This document shows positions 56,111 to 64,000 of a DNA stretch of 64,000 nucleotides, one piece after another (within the stretch, counting starts at the first letter, position 1; each line of letters starts with the position of its first letter). The stretch comes from Flavobacterium sp. HSC-32F16 (GTDB taxonomy: Bacteria; Bacteroidota; Bacteroidia; Flavobacteriales; Flavobacteriaceae). The stretch lies in NCBI RefSeq assembly GCF_024171645.1, contig NZ_JALKAC010000007.1, positions 220,806 through 284,805 on the forward strand. The letters are read 5' to 3'. The translations under genes were made by a program, and so were the position numbers. The notes beneath the pieces were generated by a model. It was not told the origin of the DNA and did not search any database. It worked only from the letters and a program-made list of their open reading frames with translations.

Positions 56111-57331
56111 ATGAAAAACAGTAGGAAACACAGTTTTATGTCGGTTTTATTAGTTTGCGTAATGGCTTTAACGGGCTGTAAAGTAACTTCACAAGAAACG
56201 GCAAAAAAAGAAATCGTTATTTCGAAAGACATGAAATGGTCAGATAAAATGGCTTTAACTTTAATGAAACGTCATCCCGAAAGCTATATGCTTGATGATG
56301 CTAAAAAGCCAAAATGGGACTATGTTCATGCCTTGGTCCTGCATTCAATTGAAGAGTTAAACAAGAAAAATCCAGATCCGCGTTACAAAGCTTACATAAG
56401 AGGTTATGTTGATGAATTAGTACAGGAAGACGGAACGATTAAAACTTACGAACTGGACAAATACAATATCGATTTGGTGGTTCCCGGACGTTTGCTTTTT
56501 GCTATTTATGCTGAGACAAAACAGGATAAATATTTAAAAGCAATGCAATTGGTTCGTAAACAATTAACAGAACAGCCTCGTACGGCAAGCGGCGGTTTCT
56601 GGCACAAACAAATTTATCCAAATCAAATGTGGTTAGATGGTTTATATATGGGAGAGCCATTCTATGCTGAATATACATTGACATTTGAAAACGGAAAAAG
56701 TTTTGATGACATTGCAAAACAATTTGAGTTAATTCAGTTACATGCTACAGATCCAAAAACAGGATTATTATACCATGCATGGGATGAAAGCAAAGCAATG
56801 CCTTGGGCAAATAAAGAAACAGGAAATTCACCAAATTTCTGGTCTAGAGCTTTAGGATGGTATGTAATGGCCTTGGTTGATGCTTTAGATTATTTCCCAA
56901 AAGATCATCCTAAAAGACCAGAATTGATAAAATATTTAAACAATGCAGCTGCAGCTTTGGCAAAATATCAGGACAAATCAGGATTGTGGTATCAGGTTAC
57001 GGATAAAGGAGGAGAAAAAGGAAATTATTTAGAGGCTTCAGGATCATCAATGTTTGCCTATGCTTTTGCAAAAGGAGTAAATAAAGGATACCTGCCGGCA
57101 AAATATAAAAAACTAGCCAACAAAGCTTTTGACGGATTAACTAAAGTTTTAATCAAAAAAGTTGATGAAGACGGCGGTATTACATTAACAAACTGTTGTC
57201 AGGTTGCAGGTTTGGGAGGAACTCCTTATCGTGATGGTTCTTACGAATATTATGTAAACGAAAGAAAAAAAGACAACGATCCTAAAGCAACCGGTCCTTT
57301 TATCTTAGCCGCTTTAGAATTGAATAGATAA
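56111..57331 (+). CDS. GH105 unsaturated galacturonyl hydrolase (third copy), lipoprotein
   Basis: 406 aa. Lipobox LTGC (Cys23) makes this copy membrane-anchored, unlike the second copy. Asp176 lies in MWLDGLYMG; YHAWDES, and GLGGTPYRDGSYEYY follow. The NCCQVAG segment near the C-terminus replaces the NVSSNVG and QVCASAG of the paralogues. Different anchoring and small active-site-loop changes suggest division of labour on methylated, acetylated or rhamnose-linked substrates (inference). Confidence 0.94.
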   Translation: MKNSRKHSFMSVLLVCVMALTGCKVTSQETAKKEIVISKDMKWSDKMALTLMKRHPESYMLDDAKKPKWDYVHALVLHSIEELNKKNPDPRYKAYIRGYVDELVQEDGTIKTYELDKYNIDLVVPGRLLFAIYAETKQDKYLKAMQLVRKQLTEQPRTASGGFWHKQIYPNQMWLDGLYMGEPFYAEYTLTFENGKSFDDIAKQFELIQLHATDPKTGLLYHAWDESKAMPWANKETGNSPNFWSRALGWYVMALVDALDYFPKDHPKRPELIKYLNNAAAALAKYQDKSGLWYQVTDKGGEKGNYLEASGSSMFAYAFAKGVNKGYLPAKYKKLANKAFDGLTKVLIKKVDEDGGITLTNCCQVAGLGGTPYRDGSYEYYVNERKKDNDPKATGPFILAALELNR

Positions 57332-57468
57332 CATAAAATAAAGCTTGAGTACAAACTCGAGAGGTTTTCAATCCAGAGGCTTTTGGGTCTGTAGGGTTTA
57401 AAACATATAGTTTCTTTCTTCGATGGAAATGAAAAAAAATTCTATCGATAAAAATTAGGTTTCAATAG

Positions 57469-57501
57469 AAACCGGACAGGTTTTTAAAACCTGTCCGGTT
57501 T
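57469..57501. repeat. Perfect 16-bp inverted repeat (REP-like or attenuator)
   Basis: AAACCGGACAGGTTTT and AAAACCTGTCCGGTTT are exact complements around one T. It ends 20 bp before the GH43 start codon, in the 190-bp gap after the third GH105. It lacks a terminal T run, so it may stabilise upstream mRNA or occlude the GH43 start rather than terminate. Confidence 0.75.
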
Positions 57502-57521
57502 AACTAAAAGTAATTATCAGT

Positions 57522-59123
57522 ATGACGAAAAATATAAAAATAGCTATTCTTCTTCTTTCCATTTTTTCTTTTCAAAAAAATGAAGCACAAGTCTGGACAC
57601 CGGATAACGGAGATGGAACGTATACAAACCCTATCATTCATGCCGATTATTCAGATCCAGATGCAGTTAGAGTTGGAGATGATTTTTATATGACTGCATC
57701 GTCTTTTAACTGTATTCCGGGATTGCCAATTTTACATTCTAAAGATTTGGTAAACTGGAAAATTGTGAGCTATGCGCTGTCAAAACAACCGCCGTTTGAA
57801 ACTTATAATAAAGTACAACACGGAAACGGTGTCTGGGCGCCAAGTATTACTTTTCATAACAATGAATTTTATATTTATTACCCGGATCCTGATTTTGGAA
57901 TTTATATGATTAAAGCCAAAAAAGCCGAAGGACCTTGGTCTGAACCACTTTTAGTAAAAGCAGGAATTGGATTAATTGACCCGAGTCCGCTTTGGGATGA
58001 TGACGGGAAAGCATATCTCGCTCATGCATTTGCAGGAAGCCGTGCGCAGATTAAAAGCTTATTGGTAGTGTGCAGCATGAATACCGAAGGAACAATTGCC
58101 AATAACGATGAAGTTATGGTAATTGACGGTCATGACGGCGAAGGCACAATTGAAGGACCGAAATTCTACAAAAGAAATAATTATTATTACATTTTTGCTC
58201 CAGCAGGAGGAGTTCCAACAGGGTGGCAGACTATTTTAAGATCTAAAAATGTTTTTGGTCCTTATGAAAAGAAAAAAGTTTTAGAACAAGGATCAACCAA
58301 AATAAACGGACCGCACCAAGGGGCGTGGGTACAGACACAAACTGGAGAAGATTGGTTTGTTCACTTTCAGGATAAAGGCGCTTACGGAAGAATTGTGCAT
58401 TTACAGCCTATGAAATGGGAAAAAGACTGGCCGGTTATGGGACAGGATTTTGACAAAAATGGAATAGGAGAACCCGTTACAACTTTTAAAAAACCGAATG
58501 TTGGGAAAAAATATCCGATAGAAAATCCGGCAGAATCAGATGAATTCAACGAACCAAAATTAGGATTGCAGTGGCAGTGGCAGGCAAATTCTCAAATAAA
58601 CTGGGGTTTTCCTACAAGTCTTGGTTATTTGAACTTGTTCTGCATGACAACAATTAAGGATAGTAAAAGAATTTTTGATGCTCCCAATTTACTGCTTCAA
58701 AAATTTCCTGCTGAAGAATTTTCGGCGACAGCCAAATTAACTTTTAATACAAGATTAAACGGAGAATCGACAGGACTAATCATAATGGGATTAGATTATA
58801 GTTATTTGTGTTTTAAAAATGATAACGGAAAATTGTATCTCAACCAAAAAACAGGAACTTTTAATAAAACAGTTTCAGAAACCGAAACCAAACCGATTTT
58901 AATTTCAAGCAATACAATTTATTTAAAAGTAAAAGTTAAAAAAGGAGGTATCTGCAGTTTCTTTTACAGCTTAGATGATAAAAACTATCAGCCAATTGGA
59001 AATGATTTTACTTCAATCGAAGGAAAATGGATCGGTGCTAAAATGGGACTTTTTGCTTTAAGCGAAAAAGTAACAAACGATTCAGGAAATGTAGCAGTTG
59101 ACTGGTTTAGGGTAACGAAATAA
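57522..59123 (+). CDS. GH43 beta-xylosidase/arabinofuranosidase-like glycosidase
   Basis: 533 aa. Signal peptide about MTKNIKIAILLLSIFSFQKNEAQ. A five-bladed propeller with HADYSDPDAVRVGDDFYM (catalytic Asp), WAPSITFHNNEFYIYY, GLIDPSPLWDDDGKAYLAHA (second Asp) and GTIEGPKFYKRNNYYY (catalytic Glu). From about 345 a C-terminal lectin-like domain (SDEFNEPKLGLQWQWQAN...) follows, typical of GH43_C2 enzymes. It probably removes arabinose, xylose or galactose decorations from pectin. The subfamily cannot be fixed by eye. Confidence 0.9.
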   Translation: MTKNIKIAILLLSIFSFQKNEAQVWTPDNGDGTYTNPIIHADYSDPDAVRVGDDFYMTASSFNCIPGLPILHSKDLVNWKIVSYALSKQPPFETYNKVQHGNGVWAPSITFHNNEFYIYYPDPDFGIYMIKAKKAEGPWSEPLLVKAGIGLIDPSPLWDDDGKAYLAHAFAGSRAQIKSLLVVCSMNTEGTIANNDEVMVIDGHDGEGTIEGPKFYKRNNYYYIFAPAGGVPTGWQTILRSKNVFGPYEKKKVLEQGSTKINGPHQGAWVQTQTGEDWFVHFQDKGAYGRIVHLQPMKWEKDWPVMGQDFDKNGIGEPVTTFKKPNVGKKYPIENPAESDEFNEPKLGLQWQWQANSQINWGFPTSLGYLNLFCMTTIKDSKRIFDAPNLLLQKFPAEEFSATAKLTFNTRLNGESTGLIIMGLDYSYLCFKNDNGKLYLNQKTGTFNKTVSETETKPILISSNTIYLKVKVKKGGICSFFYSLDDKNYQPIGNDFTSIEGKWIGAKMGLFALSEKVTNDSGNVAVDWFRVTK

Positions 59124-59132
59124 AATTTTAAA

Positions 59133-61133
59133 ATGATTCAGTTAAAAAAAATCTTATTGCTTTTTAGTATTGTTTTGAGTTTTGGTATTCAGGCACAAAA
59201 TACATATAAAAACTGGCCGGATATAATTCGTAAAAGCGATGCAGCATGGTTTGGTACCGAAGAAGCCAAAAAGATTGCCGAAAATGTACTGCTTTACCAA
59301 AGAGATATTGGAGGCTGGCCAAAAAATATCCAAATGCAGAATGAGCTGACTCCTTCGCAGAAAAAAGATTTGCTCGAAATTAAAAAGACCACAAAAGAAA
59401 CCACTACAGACAATGGAGCAACTACTCAGGAAATGTTTTATATGTCTAAAATGTATGCTCAGGTAAAAGATGAGCGATACAAAGAATCATTTTTAAAAGG
59501 GTTGAATTATTTACTGGAAGCGCAATATGCAAATGGGGGCTGGCCTCAATTTTATCCGCTAAAAAAAGGATATTATACACATATAACTTATAACGATGAT
59601 TCGATGGTGCACATTTTAAATGTGATGAAAGAAGTAAGTGAAGAAACAGATTTTTACAGTATTAAACCATCAAAAGAAATTGTATCAAAAACAAAAACAG
59701 CTTTTGATAAAGGAATTGACTGCATTATTAAAACGCAATACAAACAAAATGGAGTTTTAACCGCATGGTGCGCGCAGCATGATGAAGTTACTTTTGCACC
59801 GGCAAACGCAAGGGCTTTTGAATTGGCCTCTTTAAGCGGTTATGAATCGGCAAAAATTGTTTTGCTGTTAATGTCTATTGACAAACCTTCACGAGAAATA
59901 GTTACTGCTGTAAAAAGCGCTGTTGAATGGTTTGAAAAGACTAAGATTACAAATCTAGAAGAAAAAAGAGTTTTAAATGACGCAGGAAAAGTTATTGACA
60001 AAAAAATGGTTTCCGCTGTAAATGCAGGTCCAATCTGGGCTCGATTTATGGATTTGGAAACTAATGAACCTTTTTTTTGTGATCGTGACGGAATTAAAAA
60101 GAAATCAATTGATCAAATTGGTCCTGAAAGAAGAAACGGTTATTCCTGGTATACAGATGCGCCAAAAGAAGTCTTAAAGAGATTTCCGGACTGGGCTGTA
60201 AAAAACGGTACAAAGGTTTCGGCATCCGAAAAGAAAAATGTCACTTTAATTACAGTGGCGCAGGATGGTTCAGGCGATTTTACTAAAATTCAGGATGCAG
60301 TTTATGCCTGCCCTGCTTTTCCTTATGAAAAAGTTACAATTTATGTAAAAAATGGGATTTACAATGAAAAAGTCCGAATTCCGGAATGGAACAACAATGT
60401 GATTTTAAAAGGGGAGAGCAAAGAAAATACAATCATTACATTTGAAGATAATTTTTCGAAAATAGCTTTAGGACGAAACAGCACTTTTTATACATCGACC
60501 CTTTTAGTAGAGGGAGACGATTTTTCGGCTTCTAATTTAACTATCAAAAATGCTTCGGGAGATAAAGGTCAAGCAATTGCTTTATCGGTTACAGGAAATC
60601 GTGTCAAGATTTCAAACTGTAATCTTTTAGGAAATCAGGATACCTTATATTTATCAGGTAAAAATGCCAAACAGTATTTTAAAGACTGCTATATAGAAGG
60701 TACAACCGATTTTATCTTTGGAGGAGCTGCAGCTTTATTTGAAAACTGTATCATTCATAGTATTAAAAGTTCATATATTACTGCAGCTTCAACTCCGTCA
60801 GGAACACCTTTCGGATTTGTTTTTAAAAACTGTAAGCTGACTGCAAATCCTGAGGCAAAAGATGTTTATCTGGGAAGACCCTGGCGCATTTACGCCAAAA
60901 CGGTTTTTATCAATTGCGAAATGGGAAAACAGATTAAACCTGAAGGCTGGGAAAATTGGTCAAAACCCGATGCAGAGAAAAACGCCTTTTATGCTGAATA
61001 CAATAACAGCGGTGAAGGATTTCAGCCAAAGAAAAGAGTAACATGGTCACATCAGCTTACAAAAAAAGAAGCTGATAAATATTCAATAGAAAATATCTTA
61101 AAAGATACAATTGCAAATTGGTATTTAGATTAA
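59133..61133 (+). CDS. Pectate lyase PL10 - pectin methylesterase CE8 fusion
   Basis: 666 aa, two enzymes in one chain. After a signal peptide (MIQLKKILLLFSIVLSFGIQAQ), residues about 25-350 are PL10: GGWPKNIQMQ, TTDNGATTQEM, GGWPQFYPL, THITYNDDSMVHILNVM and AWCAQHDEVTFAPANARAFELASLSG. Residues about 370-660 are CE8: LITVAQDGSGDFTKIQDAV, GNQDTLYLSG (catalytic Asp), TDFIFGGAAALFENC (second Asp) and YLGRPWRIYAKTVFINCEM. The esterase removes methyl groups, and the lyase can then cut the exposed galacturonate to unsaturated products for the GH105 enzymes. Confidence 0.95.
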   Translation: MIQLKKILLLFSIVLSFGIQAQNTYKNWPDIIRKSDAAWFGTEEAKKIAENVLLYQRDIGGWPKNIQMQNELTPSQKKDLLEIKKTTKETTTDNGATTQEMFYMSKMYAQVKDERYKESFLKGLNYLLEAQYANGGWPQFYPLKKGYYTHITYNDDSMVHILNVMKEVSEETDFYSIKPSKEIVSKTKTAFDKGIDCIIKTQYKQNGVLTAWCAQHDEVTFAPANARAFELASLSGYESAKIVLLLMSIDKPSREIVTAVKSAVEWFEKTKITNLEEKRVLNDAGKVIDKKMVSAVNAGPIWARFMDLETNEPFFCDRDGIKKKSIDQIGPERRNGYSWYTDAPKEVLKRFPDWAVKNGTKVSASEKKNVTLITVAQDGSGDFTKIQDAVYACPAFPYEKVTIYVKNGIYNEKVRIPEWNNNVILKGESKENTIITFEDNFSKIALGRNSTFYTSTLLVEGDDFSASNLTIKNASGDKGQAIALSVTGNRVKISNCNLLGNQDTLYLSGKNAKQYFKDCYIEGTTDFIFGGAAALFENCIIHSIKSSYITAASTPSGTPFGFVFKNCKLTANPEAKDVYLGRPWRIYAKTVFINCEMGKQIKPEGWENWSKPDAEKNAFYAEYNNSGEGFQPKKRVTWSHQLTKKEADKYSIENILKDTIANWYLD

Positions 61134-61280
61134 GATGCTAAGAGACTTAGGTTCTAAGATGCTGAGAATTTATATTAAGCTTTAGAATCTTTTACATCCT
61201 TGCACCTTAAAAAAATGCATTACAGTATGTCTCTACAGAAAACCTTAGAGCATCACCATCTCAGAACCTTAGAACCTTTA
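61132..61280. repeat. Inverted-repeat element of the CTAAG/CTGAG family
   Basis: GGTTCTAAGATGCTGAG (61150-61166) faces CTCAGAACCTTAGAACC (61260-61276), 14 of 17 positions complementary, with further GATGCTAAG-type words outside. The words match the tandem array at 25678-26850. It fills the gap between the PL10-CE8 gene and the GH28 gene. Confidence 0.7.
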
Positions 61281-61286
61281 AAAAAA

Positions 61287-62633
61287 ATGAAATATCTACT
61301 TCTATTATTAATTTCCTGTGTTTCATTCGCCCAGAAAAACGATTTTCCAACAGCAAAAGTCGATTCGATAGTAAATAGAATTCAGCTTCCTGTATTTCCG
61401 GCTTATGAAGTTAATATTGTCAAAATAGGAGCAAAAGGAGATTCTATTACAAACAATAAAGCTGTTTTTGATAAAGCAATGGCACTTTGTAAAAAGAAAG
61501 GTGGAGGAACTATTATTGTTCCAAAAGGAACTTATAAAGTAAACGGCCCGATTCATTTCGTCAGTAATGTAAATTTGAAAATAGAAAAAGGAGCCAAAAT
61601 AAAATTCAGCGACAACCCTCAGGATTATCCTTTGGTCTTAACAAGCTGGGAAGGTACAATGCTTTATAATTACAGTCCGCTTATTTATGCTGCTGACTGT
61701 ACTAATATTGCATTAACAGGTGAAGGTACAATTGACGGAGAAGGAGGGAAGATTTGGAAGAGCTTTAAAGCAAAAGAAAGCCCCGGAAAAAATTTAAGCC
61801 GTGACATGAACCATAATAATGTGCCGTTAAAAGATCGAAAATTTGGTGAAGGATATTTTTTGCGCCCGCAGATGATTCAGTTTTTGAATTGTAAAAATGT
61901 GCTTGTTGAGAATGTCAGAATAGAGAACTCGCCGTTTTGGTGTCTGCACCTTTTAAAATCACAAAGTATTACAGTTCGAGGTATCAGCTACAAATCATTA
62001 AACTATAATAATGACGGAATTGATCCTGAATATGCAAAAGATGTTTTGATCGAAAATGTAAATTTTAATAATGGTGATGACAACGTTGCAATTAAAGCCG
62101 GAAGAGATCATGAAGGAAGAGCCAATACAGCAACGCCAAGCGAGAACATCGTAATTAGGAACTGTAATTTTAAGGGGCTCCATGGGGTTGTAATAGGCAG
62201 CGAAATGTCGGCAGGAGTACAGAATGTATTTGTAGAAAACTGTAAAACAATCGGATATTTAAAAAGAGGAATTTATTTAAAAACCAATGCCGACCGTGGC
62301 GGTTACATCAAAAATGTTTTTGTTCGCAACATACAATTAGATGAGGTTGAAGACTGTCTTTATATGACAGCTAATTATCATGGAGAAGGAAATGGCTATC
62401 AATCTGATATTTCGAATATACATTTTTCAAACATTACTTGTAATAAAGCATCAGAATCCGGAATTGTGATTCAGGGTTTCCCCGAAAAAAAAATCAGAAA
62501 CATATCTTTAAATAACATAGAAATAAAAGAAGCAAAAAATGCCCTCTCTAACGAAAATGCTGAGAATGTAGTTATGACCGATGTTTTTATAGGTAAAAAA
62601 GCAACCGTGCCAACAGCGGTTTCTAAACATTAA
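61287..62633 (+). CDS. GH28 glycoside hydrolase (second), secreted
   Basis: 448 aa from the ATG at 61287, which opens a good signal peptide (MKYLLLLLISCVSFAQ); the longer frame from 61200 runs through an intergenic repeat and starts with TTG. GH28 motifs: NNDGIDPEYA, GDDNVAIKAG, LHGVVIGSE, but IYLKTN where the first GH28 has RIKTN, so the conserved Arg is replaced by Tyr while Lys is kept. It could be an exo-polygalacturonase or rhamnogalacturonan-type enzyme; the altered motif favours a non-standard substrate end. Confidence 0.9.
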   Translation: MKYLLLLLISCVSFAQKNDFPTAKVDSIVNRIQLPVFPAYEVNIVKIGAKGDSITNNKAVFDKAMALCKKKGGGTIIVPKGTYKVNGPIHFVSNVNLKIEKGAKIKFSDNPQDYPLVLTSWEGTMLYNYSPLIYAADCTNIALTGEGTIDGEGGKIWKSFKAKESPGKNLSRDMNHNNVPLKDRKFGEGYFLRPQMIQFLNCKNVLVENVRIENSPFWCLHLLKSQSITVRGISYKSLNYNNDGIDPEYAKDVLIENVNFNNGDDNVAIKAGRDHEGRANTATPSENIVIRNCNFKGLHGVVIGSEMSAGVQNVFVENCKTIGYLKRGIYLKTNADRGGYIKNVFVRNIQLDEVEDCLYMTANYHGEGNGYQSDISNIHFSNITCNKASESGIVIQGFPEKKIRNISLNNIEIKEAKNALSNENAENVVMTDVFIGKKATVPTAVSKH

Positions 62634-62726
62634 TTTATTGAAGCAATCCATACCAAAAATAGTTGTCCTCCTAAACGAAGTTGAAGGACTCACAATAATG
62701 ATATTCTGCAATTATAAATAAAGAAC

Positions 62727-63470
62727 ATGAAAAAATATATTGTAACCCTCTTGTTAATCTCTACAACCTGTTTTGCACAAAAAACAACCTTATATACTAT
62801 AGGTGATTCTACAATGGCCAATAAGAAAGATCCAGACCGAAATCCAGAGCATGGATGGGCTCAGGTTCTTCAGCCTTTTTTTAACAATGATGTTATAGTA
62901 GTAAATAAAGCTGTAAATGGAAGAAGCACCAAAAGCTTTATTAATGAAAAACTCTGGGATTCTATTTATAAGAAACTGAAAAAAGGAGATTACGTTTTTA
63001 TAGAGTTTGGTCACAACGACGAAAAAATAGAAGATTCAACACGTTATACCAATCCGCATACTGTATATAGGTATAACTTGATACGTTTTGTAAAAGAGAG
63101 CCGAGAGAAAGGGGCAGTTCCAGTTTTATTGACTTCTATTGCCAGACGTAATTTTAATGAAAAAGGAGTTTTAGTTCCTACGCATGGCGATTACCCTTTA
63201 GAAACCCGTTTAGTTTCTCAGGAATATAAAGTTCCTTTTATAGATTTAGAATATTATACTGAATTATTGGAACAGTCATACGGTCCTGAAAAATCAAAAA
63301 AACTCCATCTGCATTTTAAAGCAGGTGAGAATCCTTACTATGAGAAAGACAAAGCCGATGATACTCATCTTTCGCTTGAAGGAGCGAAAGCAATAGCACA
63401 AATTGTAGTCAATACTATTAAAACTACAGAAGATGCTTCTTTATTAAAGCTAAAAAAAGCACTCAAATAG
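62727..63470 (+). CDS. CE12 SGNH acetylesterase (rhamnogalacturonan acetylesterase-like)
   Basis: 247 aa. Signal peptide MKKYIVTLLLISTTCFAQ. SGNH blocks: IGDSTMAN (Ser28), VNKAVNGRSTKSF (Gly block), FIEFGHNDEK (Asn block) and KADDTHLSLEGA (Asp and His). This fits the RgaE/YesT group that removes acetyl groups from pectin or rhamnogalacturonan. Last gene of the operon; the terminator overlaps its stop codon. Confidence 0.92.
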   Translation: MKKYIVTLLLISTTCFAQKTTLYTIGDSTMANKKDPDRNPEHGWAQVLQPFFNNDVIVVNKAVNGRSTKSFINEKLWDSIYKKLKKGDYVFIEFGHNDEKIEDSTRYTNPHTVYRYNLIRFVKESREKGAVPVLLTSIARRNFNEKGVLVPTHGDYPLETRLVSQEYKVPFIDLEYYTELLEQSYGPEKSKKLHLHFKAGENPYYEKDKADDTHLSLEGAKAIAQIVVNTIKTTEDASLLKLKKALK

Positions 63471-63487
63471 GATTGAGTGCTGTTTTT
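63458..63487 (+). terminator. Terminator of the pectinase operon
   Basis: AGCACTCAA and TTGAGTGCT arms (9 bp) followed by GTTTTTT. The left arm is inside the last codons of the CE12 gene and the stop codon is in the loop. Confidence 0.88.
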
Positions 63488-63733
63488 TCCCAGGATACCT
63501 TGAATCATGAGCGGTTATTTTACAGAGATTAGTATATAATAAGGAGAGATAAGTCAGGAATTATGAGGAATTACAAAGGGAAATAAATTTTTCAAAGAAC
63601 TTTAAAGAACAAAAAAAGTTGAATTTGTGGTAAATTCTTATGAAATACAGAAATGACTCAAAAGTTAAATATGACGTTATCAGAATGTTAAGGAAAAGTT
63701 TAGAAAAACTTAAAAAAAACTCTGCAAAAAGTC

Positions 63734-63763
63734 TTGTTTAACTGAATAAAGGTGGTACTTTTG
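63734..63763 (+). promoter_or_regulatory. Strong promoter P1 of a probable stable-RNA (rRNA) operon
   Basis: TTG (63734-63736), 19-bp spacer and TACTTTTG (63756-63763), followed by CACCCGC, the start-site context typical of flavobacterial rRNA/tRNA promoters. The leader contains GTTCACTGAAATG (from 63784), resembling a boxA antitermination element. No CDS is present between 63471 and 64000. Confidence 0.75.
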
Positions 63764-63854
63764 CACCCGCAACAACGAGAGACGTTCACTGAAATGCTGA
63801 CAAGAAAAGAGATCAAAACTGAAAATTTTTTTCAGAAAAAAGATTAGAAAAAGC

Positions 63855-63885
63855 TTGTGAGATTTGAAAATGCTTTTTACATTTG
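63855..63885 (+). promoter_or_regulatory. Strong promoter P2 of the same operon
   Basis: TTG (63855-63857), 20-bp spacer and TACATTTG (63878-63885), again followed by CACCCCGC. Its leader has GTTCATTGAGAG (from 63906), aligned with the P1 leader, so P1 and P2 with their leaders are a tandem duplication of about 122 bp. Confidence 0.75.
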
Positions 63886-63979
63886 CACCCCGCAAAACAC
63901 GGAAGGTTCATTGAGAGATTGGAAGGAAAATTAGAGAAAATGAGATTGAAAAAATTTCAAAAAAAACTTTAAATTTTTC

Positions 63980-64000
63980 TTGCAGGAAACAAAAAGAATT
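63980..64000 (+). promoter_or_regulatory. Possible third promoter, cut by the window edge
   Basis: A TTG at 63980-63982 in the context TTTTTCTTGCAGG follows the second leader as the TTG elements of P1 and P2 do. A -7 box would fall at about 64002-64009, outside the window, so this cannot be confirmed here. Confidence 0.35.

Noticed and set aside
61200..61286. N-terminal extension of the second GH28 protein
   Set aside because: It begins with TTG, is encoded by an intergenic inverted repeat, and would mask the signal peptide.

Overview
The window looks like a chromosomal segment of a low-GC Bacteroidota, most likely Flavobacterium or a close relative. Support comes from SusC/SusD pairs, TonB-dependent receptors, DUF4374 and DUF2931 lipoproteins, -7 boxes of the form TAnnTTTG with a TTG/TTTG about 19-20 bp upstream, few Shine-Dalgarno sequences, and many flavobacterial-type intergenic inverted repeats. 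The species assignment is inference from gene content only.

Layout. 1-2428: a helicase IV (HelD-like) gene running off the left edge. 2661-6432: a mosaic segment with a DUF2235 alpha/beta hydrolase (probable type VI-type effector), an overlapping DUF2931 lipoprotein and an unknown small gene, bracketed by duplicated copies of the 3' end and terminator of the neighbouring efflux gene. 6501-12413: an RND efflux operon (TolC-type channel, RND permease, adaptor), divergent from a LytS/LytTR two-component pair (12588-14319), with a perfect 27-bp palindrome between them. 14410-18750: a PepSY-like secreted protein, two SDR oxidoreductases, an AraC regulator and a 2H phosphoesterase, separated by inverted-repeat elements. 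18766-25127: exported catabolic proteins on the minus strand (S15-type hydrolase, alginate-export-type porin, amidohydrolase, isochorismatase-fold hydrolase). 25678-26850: eight tandem units of about 147 bp without coding capacity. 27190-33489: an AraC (PchR-like) regulator divergent from a probable siderophore uptake operon (TonB receptor, DUF4374 lipoprotein, PepSY membrane protein).

33577-63470 is a complete pectin utilisation locus. Periplasmic and surface proteins (GH28 x2, SusC/SusD, two alpha/beta esterases, three tandem GH105, GH43, a PL10-CE8 fusion, CE12) would de-esterify and cut pectin to galacturonate and unsaturated uronates. ExuT imports hexuronates. KduI/KduD and UxaC/UxaB/UxaA convert both products to 2-keto-3-deoxygluconate, and KdgK/KdgA split it to pyruvate and glyceraldehyde 3-phosphate. 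A LacI-type regulator lies in the middle. An identical palindrome, abutting the -7 box with no spacing at three promoters and also present upstream of the regulator itself, ties the locus into one regulon.

63734-64000: at least two tandem strong promoters of stable-RNA type, with repeated leader elements, point out of the window; an rRNA operon probably starts just beyond the right edge.
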